A DNA stretch of 64,000 bases, taken from NCBI RefSeq assembly GCF_036884655.1, contig NC_088338.1:4473501-4537500 (forward strand), in the 5' to 3' direction. The position numbers and the translations under genes are program-made. The notes under the pieces are model-generated. The model did not search any database and was not told where the DNA came from. It saw only the letters and a program-made list of their open reading frames with translations. The stretch's first letter is position 1, and each line of letters begins with the position of its first letter. Shown piece by piece: positions 1 to 14,784 of the stretch. The DNA is from Musa acuminata AAA Group. Its lineage: Eukaryota > Streptophyta > Magnoliopsida > Zingiberales > Musaceae.

Positions 1-384
1 CAGTCATCACATGTCAAAATAGTAACCAAATAATGGCAAACCAATCAGAGACTTGAATACAATAAGGATCGCGTTTTTTGCGAATGAAGTATCACATGCC
101 ACGATCTCGCAGCAAAGACTAACTCTATCGAGTCTAAAAAGAAACCGTAATTAACATTCAAGTAGTCGAACAACACAAAGAACCACAAATCAAACGCTAC
201 AACCGAGACATCTTCCCAAGCCCATCAAATCAAAGCATAGTTGGCTTTTTTTGGGTCATCCAAATCGAACTAACGCCAAACCAAAATCCACGACCAAAAA
301 AAACAAAATAAGAACTAAAACAAGGGGCTTCGGTTCCCGCGGGTAAGACGGACGAAAAGGGAGAAGAAAAGGAAGGAAACGACC

Positions 385-584
385 TCGGATCGCGAGATCT
401 CGGGCTAAAACTCGAATGTCGAAACCCTAATCGCCTCTGGACGAGGACGGTGGCGGATTCCCAAGGGCCTGGGGCGATGGTCAAATAGAGCTCGGCAAAA
501 GGGCGAGCTCGAAGGAGAGGAAGATAGAAACGCAGTACGAGAGATCGGTGTCCAATGGGGGATTTCAAATCGAGGGTTATATAG
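385..584 (-). promoter_or_regulatory. Putative promoter and 5' leader of a gene leaving the window on the left
   Basis: On the minus strand a TATA-like box (CTATATAACC) lies at about 574-584. It is followed about 30 bp downstream by a pyrimidine-rich leader that contains AGGGTTT, a motif common in plant 5' untranslated regions. A plausible splice donor (CCGAG|GTCG) sits near 385. No convincing coding sequence is visible: the minus-strand open frames here are low in complexity and resemble no family I know. The most likely reading is the 5'-UTR exon and first intron of a minus-strand gene whose coding part is outside the window. Transcript data or the neighbouring sequence would settle it. Confidence 0.35.
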
Positions 585-709
585 GCGATGGCATCGTTGA
601 GGAAGAGATATAAATAGAGCAAGAGAGAGAGAGAAACGATGCCTGGAGGGAATCTTTTCTTTCGTTGTTCGCACACGAATTTTGTGCGGTGGGCTGATCC
701 ACCGTTCAT

Positions 710-986
710 TTTATCAATCTAATGGATCCTGGCCGTCCGAGCTCCGCGCTGCGATCATGTGTGGCTCTTGGTCGCATGACTGCGACTCCGAGTCGGCCCA
801 GGTCGACTCTGCAGCGGTGCGGCAAACTCGGACGAGTAGGTCGACTCGACTCGGGCAAACTCTGTGTTAGTCCATTGTGGACAACAAAGCTTACCACAAG
901 TCAAACTGGGTTTAGACATCTGCAACGAGTTCTCTATAACGGCTTTGGTGGCCGCATGGTTTCCATAGGAATCGTCGTCTTATTGT
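710..986. other. Intergenic spacer, no gene seen
   Basis: Moderately GC-rich sequence between the left-edge promoter and the zinc-finger relic. The short open frames on both strands overlap one another and show no recognisable domain. Confidence 0.5.
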
Positions 987-1628
987 ATGCAAAATGCTTT
1001 GAATGAATATAACTTTGTCATCGGCCCGTCCAACTCCAATGACCACTGCGCATGCCCACCGTTCTGGTGGCGCTGCGCGGTGATGACGATGGCAACGACC
1101 CGTCCCGCCTCAAGCAGACCCACACCGTCGACGCCATCCTTCGTCGGGACGCCGTCCCCGCCCGCGCTCCGCACCATTGCCACGTCTCCGGCACGGCCAT
1201 ATGAGATCCCACCCGCCGCGGAAGTGGCGCGGGGCGGTCCCGCCGTCCGTGCGCTCCGGGTTCGAGCAAGAGGCCGCGGACTCCTTGCTCCTGCTATCGG
1301 GCTTGGGGATAGCGCAGCAGAGGATAGTACATCTGCGACGGGTGCAAACAAGAGTTCGACACCCGGCAAGCACTCGGCGGCCACCGTGCAAACGGCGTCA
1401 GGAGGAAAGGCTGCTACGCGAGAGCCAAGGAAGTACGAAGGAACAGCTCCAAGAGGAAAGCACAACAGCGGGGAGGCACCAACGGCGTCAGGAGGAGCGA
1501 TCGAGGGGATTTCGAGAAGTGGTAAAAGGAGGCGGCGGGAGCGTCGGGTGAATTTGAATTTGCCCCCACTGTCATCGTCCGACACCGACAGCGCGAGCTC
1601 GTCTTCTGCTGGCAACAGTACTCCTTAG
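987..1628 (+). pseudogene. C2H2 (QALGGH-type) zinc-finger protein relic, frameshifted
   Basis: Three plus-strand frames carry successive pieces of one plant C2H2 zinc-finger protein. Around 1185-1290 one frame reads HGHMRSHPPRKWRGAVPP followed by AADSLLLLS. This matches the first finger of the family (usual form: LFGHMRSHPER.WRG..PP), but the CxxC part upstream is in another frame and reads CHVSG, so the second cysteine is lost. Around 1332-1522 a second frame reads YICDGCKQEF and then RQALGGHRANG: the QALGGH finger is recognisable, but RASH, which carries the last zinc-ligand histidine, has become RANG. That frame stops at TAA 1520-1522. A third frame (about 1549-1628) gives an EAR-like LNLPPL and a Ser-rich tail ending in TAG. 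At least two frameshifts and two lost zinc ligands make this a pseudogene. Members of the family act as nuclear DNA-binding regulators, often repressors through the EAR motif. Confidence 0.75.
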
Positions 1629-1688
1629 TCACCGTAATAGTTGCCGGGAATGAGCGTAACTTCTATTCCTTTGGGTTCCGATCCACAG

Positions 1689-1811
1689 GATATCTCCTCG
1701 GAATATCTCTTGATTGCACAAACTACACATTAACCATTGGGATATCTCCTCATAAGATCTCTTGATTGCACAAACTACAGATTAAACATTGGGATATCTC
1801 CTCAGAATTGG
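1689..1811. repeat. 52-bp tandem repeat, 2.4 copies
   Basis: Unit 1 is 1689-1740, unit 2 is 1741-1792, and a partial third copy is 1793-1811. Each unit starts with GATATCTCCTC and carries CTCTTGATTGCACAAACTAC. Units differ at a few positions. The repeat lies between the zinc-finger relic and the 3' end of the NIK-type kinase gene. No coding role is seen. Confidence 0.85.
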
Positions 1812-2064
1812 TTTAGCTTTGGTATTCCAATCCACAATATAAGCATTCAACTATACTTTTCATTTCATTGTGAACTTATCATAACACATGTATGATCAAT
1901 TTATTTCTATACAAAAGCATAAAATTAATTTATTGCTATGCAATAACACATGTTATCGTATATATTCTTAACAGAGATTAATGGCCCTGATATGATATGT
2001 ACAATCTCTTCGCATAGCATTATAGGCATCTTGGTTATGACAATCAACTATCATCATCGATCGA

Positions 2065-5000
2065 TCACCTTGGTCCAGAAAGCTCAATAGCTTGTGCCAG
2101 TAATGAGGAGTCATCGGTGATGTTGGAGGAGTAACGTGTCGAGAAGGTCTCGGGCACCGTCAGCTTATGAGCCTCCATCCTCTGAGAGGCCTCCCATCTC
2201 TCTACGAGACCATCACCTTCGAGCATGCTAACCACCTCAGACATCTTTGGCCTGTGGCCTGGAACGTGCTGCGTGCACAGGAGTGCCACTTGGATGATCT
2301 CTTCCAGCTCAACCCGGTCGTAGTCGCTCTTCAGATTCTTGTCAACCAGCATGTCAAGTTTCTTTTCTTGGTGAATCTTCCTAACCTGTAAGGAACCACA
2401 ACTCATTCATCTAGATACTAAATTCTGAAGAACTTCATTATGAATGAATTGTAGAGTATGCGAGCGAATGAGAAGGATGTTTTATGCTTTGATGCCTCTG
2501 GGATATGATAATGCAAGAAAAAAGGCATTCAAATGGTTCGTATAGTGCATACCCGATCGAGCATGGCACCTTTCTGGTTTGCTGCCTTACCAAATTCTAC
2601 GGCTCCCAAACCAGTAATCAGTTCGAGGAGGAGGATTCCAAAACCAAATACATCTGTTTTCTCAGAGGACTGGCCCGTCGAGAGATACTCTGGTGCTATG
2701 TGTCCCACGGTTCCCCGCACAGCTGTAGTTACATGTGAATCCCTATGATCAAGAAGCTTTGCTAGTCCAAAGTCTCCCACGACAGCCTTGCAGTGGTCAT
2801 CCAGCAGTATATTGGCAGCTTTTACATCTCTGTGAATGATCTTGGGATCACATTGCTCATGCAGATAAAGAAGGCCCCTTGCAGCTCCCAAAGCTATCTT
2901 TTTTCTGGTACTCCAGTCTATTGTTGGTTTTGCTGATCAACAATGAGGAAGAAGAAGAGAGATTAAATGTTTATGTAATGTATAAAGACAACACAAATCA
3001 TCTACATGGTAGAACATAAGTATAAGCATGTGAAGGCTTTATATTTGTCGATTCTATTCAGGGCATCAAATTTTTCTACCATGTTGATGCATGGTTATAT
3101 CCAAGTGTGCCATTATTAACATTTGTAAAGCATAATTCAAAGAAGAGTCGTTTGATAGTTAGGAATTGGCATGATCTAAACCACATCTTTCATAAAAGGA
3201 CCTATAAGTACATCATGATATAGTGCTTAATGCATCAGAATTTCAAGATTATCCAAGCATTTACCTTTGAGTCGGGAAGCAACACTTCCATTTGACATGT
3301 ACGGATAAACAAGAAGCCTTTCTGTGGCAGTCATGGAAAGACCAAGTAACCTAAGGACGTTTCTGTGCACTGCTAAGCTGATCATTTCAACTTCAGTTTT
3401 GAATTGTTTCTCGCCACCTGCAGCATTTCCATCCTTGAGCCTTTTGATGGCGACTAAAGTTCCATCTTGCAGCGTCCCTCGATAGACATTTCCAAAGCCA
3501 CCATGGCCTAGTATGTTTTTGCTGCTGAAGTTATTTGTTGCTATCTGAAGCTCCCTGAAGTGAAACCTTCTTAGATTACCGAGGCAGAGTTCTTCATGTT
3601 GTAAGTCTGGAAAGTTGATATGTTGGTCACAAGGAGACACAAATGACTTCTTCATTCTTTTTAGGGGAAAGTAACAGTTTGATTTTATTTTTGCTCAAAT
3701 TAACATGTAGCAAATGGATCATGTTTACCGCTAAGAAGAACATGTTACAAATTTACTGTTCTCTTGCTTATCTTCTTACCGTTGACATCAAAGAATATCT
3801 GTTGGTCATGACTTTGCTTCCACCAGAGAAAAAGTCCACAGCCAAGACAAACTAAGCAGATGCTCCCAAAGGTGGATCCAAATGCAAGAATGACTTTGTA
3901 GCTTTTGGGCCTCACCAAAGCTGGAGCACCTTATGAAAAAGAGAATTATGATTAAGAACCAAAATTCAAATCAGTCAATGTAAAGAAGTACTAACAAGAG
4001 CAATGTTCAGTAGAAAAAAAATTTGAAATGGTGAATAAAATTCAGAATTAATTTATCAGAGTTCCAAAAGGGAGACGAAACATCACTTACACATCTCACT
4101 TCCTTGTTTTTTTTTTTTTTCCGAAGTATAAACATCATCCATTGACGTAACATCAAGATAGCCACTTCACATGTCCCAACACTAAAATACTTGTTTTAGA
4201 AGTGACAACACCGAGCCATGTACATAGCATTCCTGACTGAACAATAAGAAACTTGTTCCATGTTCCAATAACTCACTCAATTTATTTTAGGCAGCAAGAT
4301 ATCTGTCATGGACTTCACACAAGCTAAGAAATTTTGGCTAATTACTACTGATATCTTTGTACGTTATTGTTTTCCACTTAAGTTGCTTGTTTCAATATGG
4401 ATGACTTCTAGGTGACTCACATATAGTCAAGCCGCTGCATGACCACGAAAGCAAATGTTCTAAGGAGGCTAAGTAGCTGGAGCAATCAGAAAAATCACAC
4501 CAGTAGCAAGACCTTGGTGACAGTCTTCTATTTCACACTTTGGTACCATTCGATTTAGTATTCACAGCATTTTATAGAATAATGTTAACCAATTTCTGCA
4601 TGTTCTCCTAATGGTTTGATAATAAGGTCAAATTGTTACAAAACTAAATGAACTAGGATAACACTCACATGCACAAAAGGGAAGTAAAAGCGAATACAGA
4701 GGGAAATAGGTACATATGTCAAAATACAAATAAACAAAATGGAGGATTTTACATGAGAACGATCACATGGGAATTGAAGCAGAGACCTCTATCCTACAAC
4801 ATCAAGTGTCGTGTTGAGATTTTTGTCAGGCAACTTATTGTCGTATAAGCTTAAGCTTTTAGATAGAAACTACTTTCTCATCTGAGAAGGATTGCAAAAT
4901 ATTGCCATAGTCATGTGGAATTGTCATATAAGCTTAAATTTTCAGATAAAAACTATTTTCTCATCTGATAATGATTGCAAAATATTGCCATAGTCATGTG

Positions 5001-6807
5001 GAATTTAGCACTCAAGTCATCAACCATGCAGTCTTAATATTTGCCGAGAAATAATACGGAAGAAGATAGATAAGTTATGAACGATACTTTGTGAATTGTT
5101 CATGTCGAAGGACATTGGCATGGGCATCATTCCAAAGCATTTTTGCTTCAAAGCTGATGGACAAATTAAAGGATTTCCAACAATGCTGCAGAAACATAAA
5201 AGGAGACAGATAAGCATTCCATAACTCAAGAGAGACTCAAATAACAAAGGCTTTTTCTAAAAAAAGAAGCAGAAGCAGAAGCAGAACATGCTAAATCAGC
5301 AGAGAAAATCAAAAGATACTTTCATCTTAGATATTATATTGCCCAAATTTTTTGATAAACAAAGAAGATGAAAAAAAAAAAGGTTATCAGTGACCATTGC
5401 CAACATGAACTGTGAAGAATTTTGAATCCCACCCTAAAGAAGTTATTTGATCATTCCACCTTTTCTTTCAACACATAGCACCAACTGGCAGCTTCTTAAT
5501 GGGCTGCATTAGAATTTGATGAACAACAGTGATATTGATGGTAAACTAGTTTGTCGAAATCCTAAATGGATAGAAGTTGAATATGAATAGGCTATTAGCC
5601 CAAAGACAGTAGATAAAGTTCAGGTGCAACAGAAATTGTCTTACTTGAACGTTTTCGCTGGAAGCTTAGGTATAGGGCCGCTGATATTATTGTAAGACAA
5701 GTCCCTGGAGCACGAAAAGCACAGCAGCCTCTTCAGTGACAAGCAATCAACCATAGAAACATCCTAATAAGAGCATGGTATCTGGAGGCCAACAAACTTA
5801 CAGAAAAGCAAGTTGTGAAAGATTGACCAAAGATGCAGGAAATGCTCCAGTAAGGCTGTTATTATTAAGCCTCCTGTTCTCAACCCAAGCAAGTAAAATC
5901 AAACTATCAGTTGGTAATCAATAGCTCAAACTCAAAGAACTTAACATGGTTTTTGATGTTCACATCCGGCTTACATGTACTGAAGACCATTCAGATTGCC
6001 CACCGAGGCAGGGATTTTGCCGGAGAAGTAGTTGTTGGACAGATCAACGGTTTGAAGCTTGGAGAGCTTCCCAATTTCTGGTGGTACCGGCGCCGACAAG
6101 TTATTGTTCTGCAGGAACCTACACAGACAATCCTATAGAGTCAGGGTTCAATGTGAAAACGAAAACATATTTGGGCCACATCAATTGAAGTCTCTTAACT
6201 TACAGAATTTGAAGGTTTGTCAAGTTTCCTATGCTTGGATTGAGAGTACCAGAGAGATTCTGGCTTGGAGTTGCCCTGCAACAAATGTTCACAGGCTAAA
6301 ATTTAGATATGCCTGTTCCTCTCTACATCCTCTGAAAGCAGATAGCTCCTAAAACAAGCATGCAAATCCAAGTACCATTCGCCACTAGGAGGAAAATATA
6401 GAGGAAGACCAAAGATGAAATCACAAGAACTATAATTGTAGTTAATAGTGAGCCACCTACAGGCCAATGACTGAGTTCTCAGGTGAGCATGTGACCATAG
6501 TCCAGCTGCATGGATCAACAGAGTCCTGGTCCCAATTCTCGAGAACACCATGAGGATCCACAAGATAAGCTTTTATACCCATCAAAACTTGCACTGTAAC
6601 AGGATTTGCAACATGATGAAGAGGACAATTCAAATGGGCCATTCCCACTGGAGATGGGAAGAAGAAGAGAAGTAAGAGAGAAACAGCGATGGCACCTTCA
6701 AAGTTGACACCTTTGGGGGAAAGTGTAGCAGTTACGATAGTCCAGAGGAAGAAGAAGACCGACCAAAAGACCAGAGTGCTGCCCTTCCTTGCTCTCATCG
6801 AGCTCAT
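2065..6807 (-). CDS. LRR receptor-like kinase, NSP-interacting kinase (NIK) type, 11 exons
   Basis: A membrane receptor kinase of LRR subfamily II. I assembled exons 6696-6807, 6461-6593, 6204-6275, 5975-6118, 5802-5873, 5645-5704, 5088-5185, 3780-3929, 3265-3606, 2553-2932 and 2065-2385. All have GT/AG borders and consistent phase, and they give 627 codons, the usual size. Order: signal peptide, N-terminal LRR cap ([18 protein letters not shown]), about five LRRs in 72/144-bp exons, a short juxtamembrane stretch, a membrane helix near residues 243-267, then the kinase. Glycine loop GHGGFGNV (314-321), Lys335, HRD 428-430, DFG 448-450 and activation-loop VTTAVRGT (462-469) are all present. 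Thr469 aligns with Thr474 of Arabidopsis NIK1, the residue tied to antiviral signalling. The start at 6807 (MSSMRARK) precedes the hydrophobic leader; ATG 6798 is the alternative. The gene looks intact. The orthology to NIK1/2/3 rather than the SERK branch rests on family memory. Confidence 0.92.
4838..5003. repeat. 83-bp tandem duplication inside an intron of the NIK-type gene
   Basis: Two adjacent 83-bp copies, 4838-4920 and 4921-5003. Both contain TATAAGCTTAA and both end in ATTGCCATAGTCATGTGGAA; they differ at about ten positions. They lie in the 1.16-kb intron between the exons at 5088-5185 and 3780-3929, close to the upstream donor. Confidence 0.9.
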
Positions 6808-9800
6808 TGTGTGCCAGTCTCCAAATAACAGATACTCGAGAGCAGGCACGGCAGGTGTTCAGCTTAAGGCTTGATGGAGTCAGGTGGTGAAATCATTCGT
6901 GGGATTCCTCTTTCACACACCAGGCAGCCTCCTATTACCAATCCTCCTCCCTTGAGGCAGGAGACAGTAGACAAGTCTGTAGAATTTGCTGTCTTGATGG
7001 AATGAAAAGGAGAGTTTTTTAAGAGTGCAAGGAAGTGGGGAGCGCAGACATGCTCGCCAGATGCAGCAAGTTAGAAGTGAGATGAAGTGGTGGATTGTTA
7101 TTCCGATGAAAACAAATAATGGAAATATTTGGTGGGTCACTTGCTTGGGAGGTGTGTCTGGCACAAATTGATGACAGATTATGGAATGACAAGATGTTCA
7201 TGTCTTTTGATGGCAGAGTTGCAGGACTACTTAAAAGCAGAGAGATGAGAGAGCAAGAGTGAGAGAGGGAAGGGAACTTGTTCCCTTCCAGCAATTACAA
7301 GAGGAGGAGGACAGCTAATGATGCTCCTCAAAGAATAACTATGTTAAAGATGACCCTCAAAAGGGTCCATATGATGTACTCTAGTTTCCTAGACTCGCTG
7401 ATGCATCCAACCTAAGCTTGATTAGATTCTTCCCATGAAGAACATATGTTTCCTGGTTTTCTCTGCTCGAGTTGTCACGAATTTGCCATCAAAATGGAAT
7501 GGATGATTCAATGCATCCATCCACAAAGCCATTACCATTACCAATGGCACATGAGAAATGAAGAGAAAACACTAAAGCTCCGTCGGAGTAAGGAGAGTGT
7601 GGGAGGAAGCAAGAAACGGACAAGGTGAAAAGGAAGGCGGAAGGCGGTGGTGGGGAAACTTAGAATCCAACATTCCCTGGGTTTGGCCACCCATCATTCC
7701 GTTTGAGAAGGGACCAGTGAGGCATGGTTGGCATCTGGAGATGCGTGTGTGGGGGAAGGGGAACATATCTTTGTTGCCCCTGTCTTCTTCCTTCACTGCA
7801 ATGCTAATTAATATTTTGTGTTCTTCATGCGAGTGTGGTGTGAAGAGTGCTTTTACTGATTCCCTCCCTCAGCCATACCGTCCTTGTTTTGTCACCACGA
7901 TCACATTCGAAGCACCGCAGGAGAAGTCGTCGGCAAGATTGCAGAGTTCGCCACTGCAGAACCCTCGTCACGGGTGCACCAAAAGCTGCCGTCGTCGGCC
8001 GTGGGTGGTGTTCTCGCACGGTGTTTTCATACGCGTGTGGTTTACGCGCATGTGATCTCTTCTATTCGTAACCCTCACGGGTGCACATCCGACGCTCCAA
8101 ATGCTGCCAACGCACCACGCGGTCGACACCGAGTTTTATTTTTCTTCATTATTCCCCCATATTTCATAATTACCAAAAAAAAAATCCCGAATGTTCGAGA
8201 ATGATCTAAAAAGTCACACATAATAGCAGAAAACAAAATATAATTTAAAAATGTTGGACAACAATGACAAAAAAAAAACGACATTAAAGGTTTTAAAGAA
8301 TAACACAAGTCCCAAATTTTCAAGAACGATGAGCAATCGTTTCAAAAAATAATAACAAAAAAATCCCCCATGATAAGAGACTGTACATTTCCTTAAAATT
8401 TCATATTTTCTCTTCAAAGTCAAATCGAGGAGAGAAAGAAAGAGTAGGAATAGCAAATGATGGATTGACACTGGAGAAGTCTTTTAGGTCAAAAATGCAA
8501 ATGAATTTATTTTTAAAACCCATTTTTGAAGCAGGCATGGAGATATTTTTATTTTGTGTTATTATGTTTTTTTCAAAACCCAAAAACATAAAAACAAGTA
8601 TATTCACAATTTCAAACTTCCAAACAACATTAAAAAAAAACCTTCATAAATTTCAAAGTTTACACCAAAAAAAGAACTACTAGAATATCTTGATGATGGA
8701 ATGTTGTTTCAGAGAAAAGGAAGGAAGAAAAGCAAATAAAGAATAATCCTTAGTCATTAAAAACACTAGAGGTGGATGAAAAAGGTAGAGACAAAGTCAG
8801 TGGAGGTGGGTAATAGAACCCATCATAGGATCCAAATTGGAAGAATAGGAGCAATCATCCAATGGTTATCCCTGGGGGTGTCCTTTGTGAGCTATATATT
8901 ATATGTGACATGTCTCTTCCATGTGAACATGCAATGCAAGTCCAAAAGACATGAATTCCTTCTCTCCTAACCCTAGCCACTTGCTCTTGTTTCAAGGAAT
9001 ATATACCCCTAGTCATAGCATGACCTCACAAGCAACACAATATTAATTAAGAAATAGTTAATTCAAAAGAAGGATCTTCATTTACTGCTGACTTGCTGCA
9101 AATCTTGCTCAAAAGTTACCACAAGGTTTAATGGCCAAAGAAGTGTACCTTTGACGACGGCCATGGCTGGTATGCAAGCAGGGAATCCCCTCTTGAACTG
9201 TGTCTTCTTGAAGAGTGCAACACATGCCTGTAATAGAAGGGTGGAAGTAACTCTAGAGACAACTGAGTTCAAATGATCAAAAGCTTGCTCTCCTCCATGA
9301 ATGGAAGGCAGTCCCTAAAATATCCATACACTTCCATCCATATTAGGAAAACACTTTTGTGTGAGAATATTTAAGAGAAGACTAAAAATGTAATCATTTT
9401 AGTAAATTTTCATGACATATGTTGAGTTTGTTCTACAAGTTAAAAGTCTCAAATCTTTGGATTCCATTGGTATCCAATCCCATATATTTTAGTCCCGACT
9501 AGTTTAATTCGAACTTGTCTAATTAGAATTATTAGCATGGTAACAGGTGAACAGAAAGTGAGTCATAAAAGAAAAAAGAGAACACGAAGAGCTAGATAAA
9601 TTCAGTTGACTAAAGTCCACTTACCTGAGTAACCTAGATGAGTACACTGGTGGGTGGAAAATATTGCTGAATACAGGCAATCACATCTGAGTGGATTCTG
9701 TTCAGATCATACCTTCACTAGTCTCCACAGATCATGTTCATCAGCTTCATTCCATGTTACAGTCATTGCCCCTTCAACCAGACACTGCCTTTACTGCAAT

Positions 9801-10466
9801 TTGTTCAATTATGCACAGCAACTTTCATCAGCATCTTGGCATGTCAAAGGTGAAGATTTGTTGCTGGTTGTGTGAAGATTATAGGAGTCTGTCATGGTAG
9901 ATAAGAGCTACCTGTGGTTTGCGTTCTCCCCTTGCTTTGACTGGAAAGAACAAAAGTCTATTAAACAGGATAAGGATCAAATTTTATCAGATGTTAATGT
10001 AATAAGATGTGTCACCAGAGAAGATACAAACCTATCTTAATTCCGTACATTTTGAAATAACCAGATGTCCCTGAAGCATTGCTAACTAGGGCAATGTTGT
10101 TGCCTTCATCAAGTTAAATGGTAAAAGCCAGAGAAACATTGTTAAAATAAAATATCTGTAATACACTAGAGCATGCATACATTAAAAGCAGGAAGCAATC
10201 GACGTCTAATAACAAACCAGAAGTTCATGAAGAACTTCCAAACAAACAGATGTGTATATTTATGTCTTCAAAATCATGGGCAACACATTGTAGCCACTTC
10301 CGTTCAATGTGGCAGGATCCAAAACAAAAAGGGTAAGATTTTGATGATTAAGATCCATCATAGGGGTATTTACCGTGTGGGCCAAAAAAACTGCTCCGTA
10401 GGTCAATTTCAATTTATCTATGTCCGGTGTTTCCGTCACAAGGTGCCTCAATCCATATGGTGCTTC
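6808..10466. other. Intergenic region, 3.7 kb, upstream of the NIK-type gene
   Basis: The first 500 bp upstream of 6807 probably hold the NIK-type leader and promoter: a GA-rich tract near 7245-7270 and a weak TTTTAAG at about 7220 read on the minus strand. The rest is AT-rich with several A/T homopolymers (8.2-8.7 kb) and only short overlapping open frames. The sequence at 9.0-10.4 kb may include 3' parts of the FLX-like pseudogene, but I could not align it. No gene is supported. Confidence 0.45.
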
Positions 10467-12405
10467 TTATGTTGATAAATAGGCAGGTGGAGTCTGCCCA
10501 GATCCATATGTTGCTTGTTGTGTTGAACTATGGAGTGGTGAAGCTGCTGCTGCTCCATAAGATATCGCATTTGTTAATCCATAGGAAGCAGCAGCGTTCC
10601 ACATGACTACCTTAGGTGCATCATATCCAGAAGCCACGGAGGCCTCATAACCAGTGCCTCTAGGTCCATCATAGCTGCTACCTCCAGCAGCATTATAGGC
10701 TGAACTCTTGGAGAACTGAAACTAGATCCTTTAGAAGCATCATATGCATGGCCTCTTGGGGCATCATGTAGATCCCGTGCAGCCACAGATCCAGCTGCAG
10801 CTCTACCATACCAAACTGCACCAACAGAAGGACCATGCTCCTGCATTCCAACTAGGAGGTGACCGACAAAGAAATAGATAGAACAACGGAAGTGGGAGAG
10901 ACTACATTACAGAGAATAAGAGTAAGAAAAACAAAATGTACAGTCTGTAAAGCTAGAATTAAAATTGAAATCTAGTGAGCATTGACTAGACAACATCTCT
11001 TCTTTTCAGTCAAAAGGCAACGGCAAAAAGCAAGGTGCCATAACAGTCACTAACTGAACAAGCAGTGCAGGCAAAAGAGACAGCTAGCCCAAAGATAAGC
11101 TTATCGAAAACTGACAATACTTTATGGAGAATAACACATGTTCAAGCTTTCATATTAAAATATAGGCACATAAATTAGATAAAAGTTACAACAGAAGCAG
11201 AATCACTTCAATTGTATCTGAGAATTTTTATGAAATGATAAAAAAAGCTTGCAATTTCATGTTGCCAATTAGCCAGTTTCTCAAAGTAAAACAGAGCAGA
11301 TCAATCAAAATAACAATCTTAAACCATAGAAATAGTATTAAAAAAAAACATGCAGGATGATTGGATTGGGAAACCAAGCTAGAACAATGATTACCTGAGA
11401 GACTCCATAACCATCTTCATAAGCATTTTATCCTACAGGATGGTGTCCAAATGCATCGTTTTCCTTGTAAGCCCAAGCATTTGCTCCAAATTGCCCACCT
11501 AACATATTAAATGTCATAGAAATATTCGGGTTGTTCAATAGAAAAGATTCTCAATCTTTTAAACACCAATTATCTAGAAGGCATGAAGATCAGAAAATGT
11601 GTACTTAAAGGCAACCATACCACTTCTGACAAGGTTAGTAGATTTTCTCAATCAAGCACATAATTTTTCTACTTCTCTTACCATGGAGACATAGTTCTCC
11701 ATTACTTGAAGTGACTCATAATGATCCATGTGCAGTTTCCTCTCAGAATCATATGTGGCTCTACAAATTAAAAGAAATGAAGCTTATGCATTTTCAGTAG
11801 ATAACAAGTTGAGACGTGCTTGAATATAAAACTGAGGAGAGATTTATGACCTACAATCCTGATATTCTTGTCAAGGACCTCAAGTTCCGACATCAATGAT
11901 GGGATTTGCTGGACATTACCATGGCTCCTCTGCAAATCCTCAGTCAGCTGTTGTACTCTGGAAATTAGCTCCTGTCTTGCTACTACCAAGCTCTAAGCTT
12001 CTGCATGAACCAGCTGCAAATCTACACTAACAGGTTCAGAAGCTTTCAAGTCAGCTTCCATCTTTGAAATATTATCCAAGAGCATTCTTAATTGTTGCTC
12101 TTGATCACTCCAATGGTACCCATGTCAGTCTGCAATCTCTGCAACTCCTGTTGTGCAGCAGATAATTCCTTCCTCAAAGAATAATGGGTAGCTGCAAAAC
12201 TTTCAATCTCTGATGCAAGTCTTTGCATTTCCACATCATGTGCAGCAAGCTTCTGCTCCATAATTTCCGGAGGTGGCAACATATCGAAAGGAAAAGCACC
12301 AGGCAGGGGATGAATGCCTGGACCAAATGGATCTGGTTTCAGCAAGCCAGGACCAGGAAGAGGCCGTCGCAGATGCGGAGGAGGTATACAGCTTTTGCTT
12401 CCCAT
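10467..12405 (-). pseudogene. FLX-like (FLC EXPRESSOR-like) coiled-coil protein, disabled copy
   Basis: The start (ATG 12405) encodes a classic FLX-like N-terminus: PPPHLRRPLPGPG, then FDMLPPPEIMEQKLAAHDVEMQRLASE, then a coiled coil ending QQELQRLQTDMGTI. A frameshift at about 12,100-12,117 follows; the next frame resumes with DQEQQLRMLLDNISKMEADL. Further lesions include TAG at 11993-11995 (HAEA*SLVVARQELI), TGA at 11652-11654 (VEKLCA*LRKS) and TAA at 11428-11430 (HHPVG*NAYEDGYG). The Tyr/Gly-rich C-terminus survives in pieces, ending PPAYLST with TAA at 10467-10469. Introns are retained, so this is a decayed duplicate rather than a retrocopy. Functional FLX proteins are nuclear FRIGIDA-complex partners that act in flowering control; this copy cannot make one. 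An upstream leader exon with GA repeats may sit near 14,280-14,390. Confidence 0.85.

Positions 12406-14784
<2,379 letters not shown>

Noticed and set aside
980..1615. 211-codon minus-strand open frame
   Set aside because: It is antisense to the zinc-finger relic and shows no family similarity.
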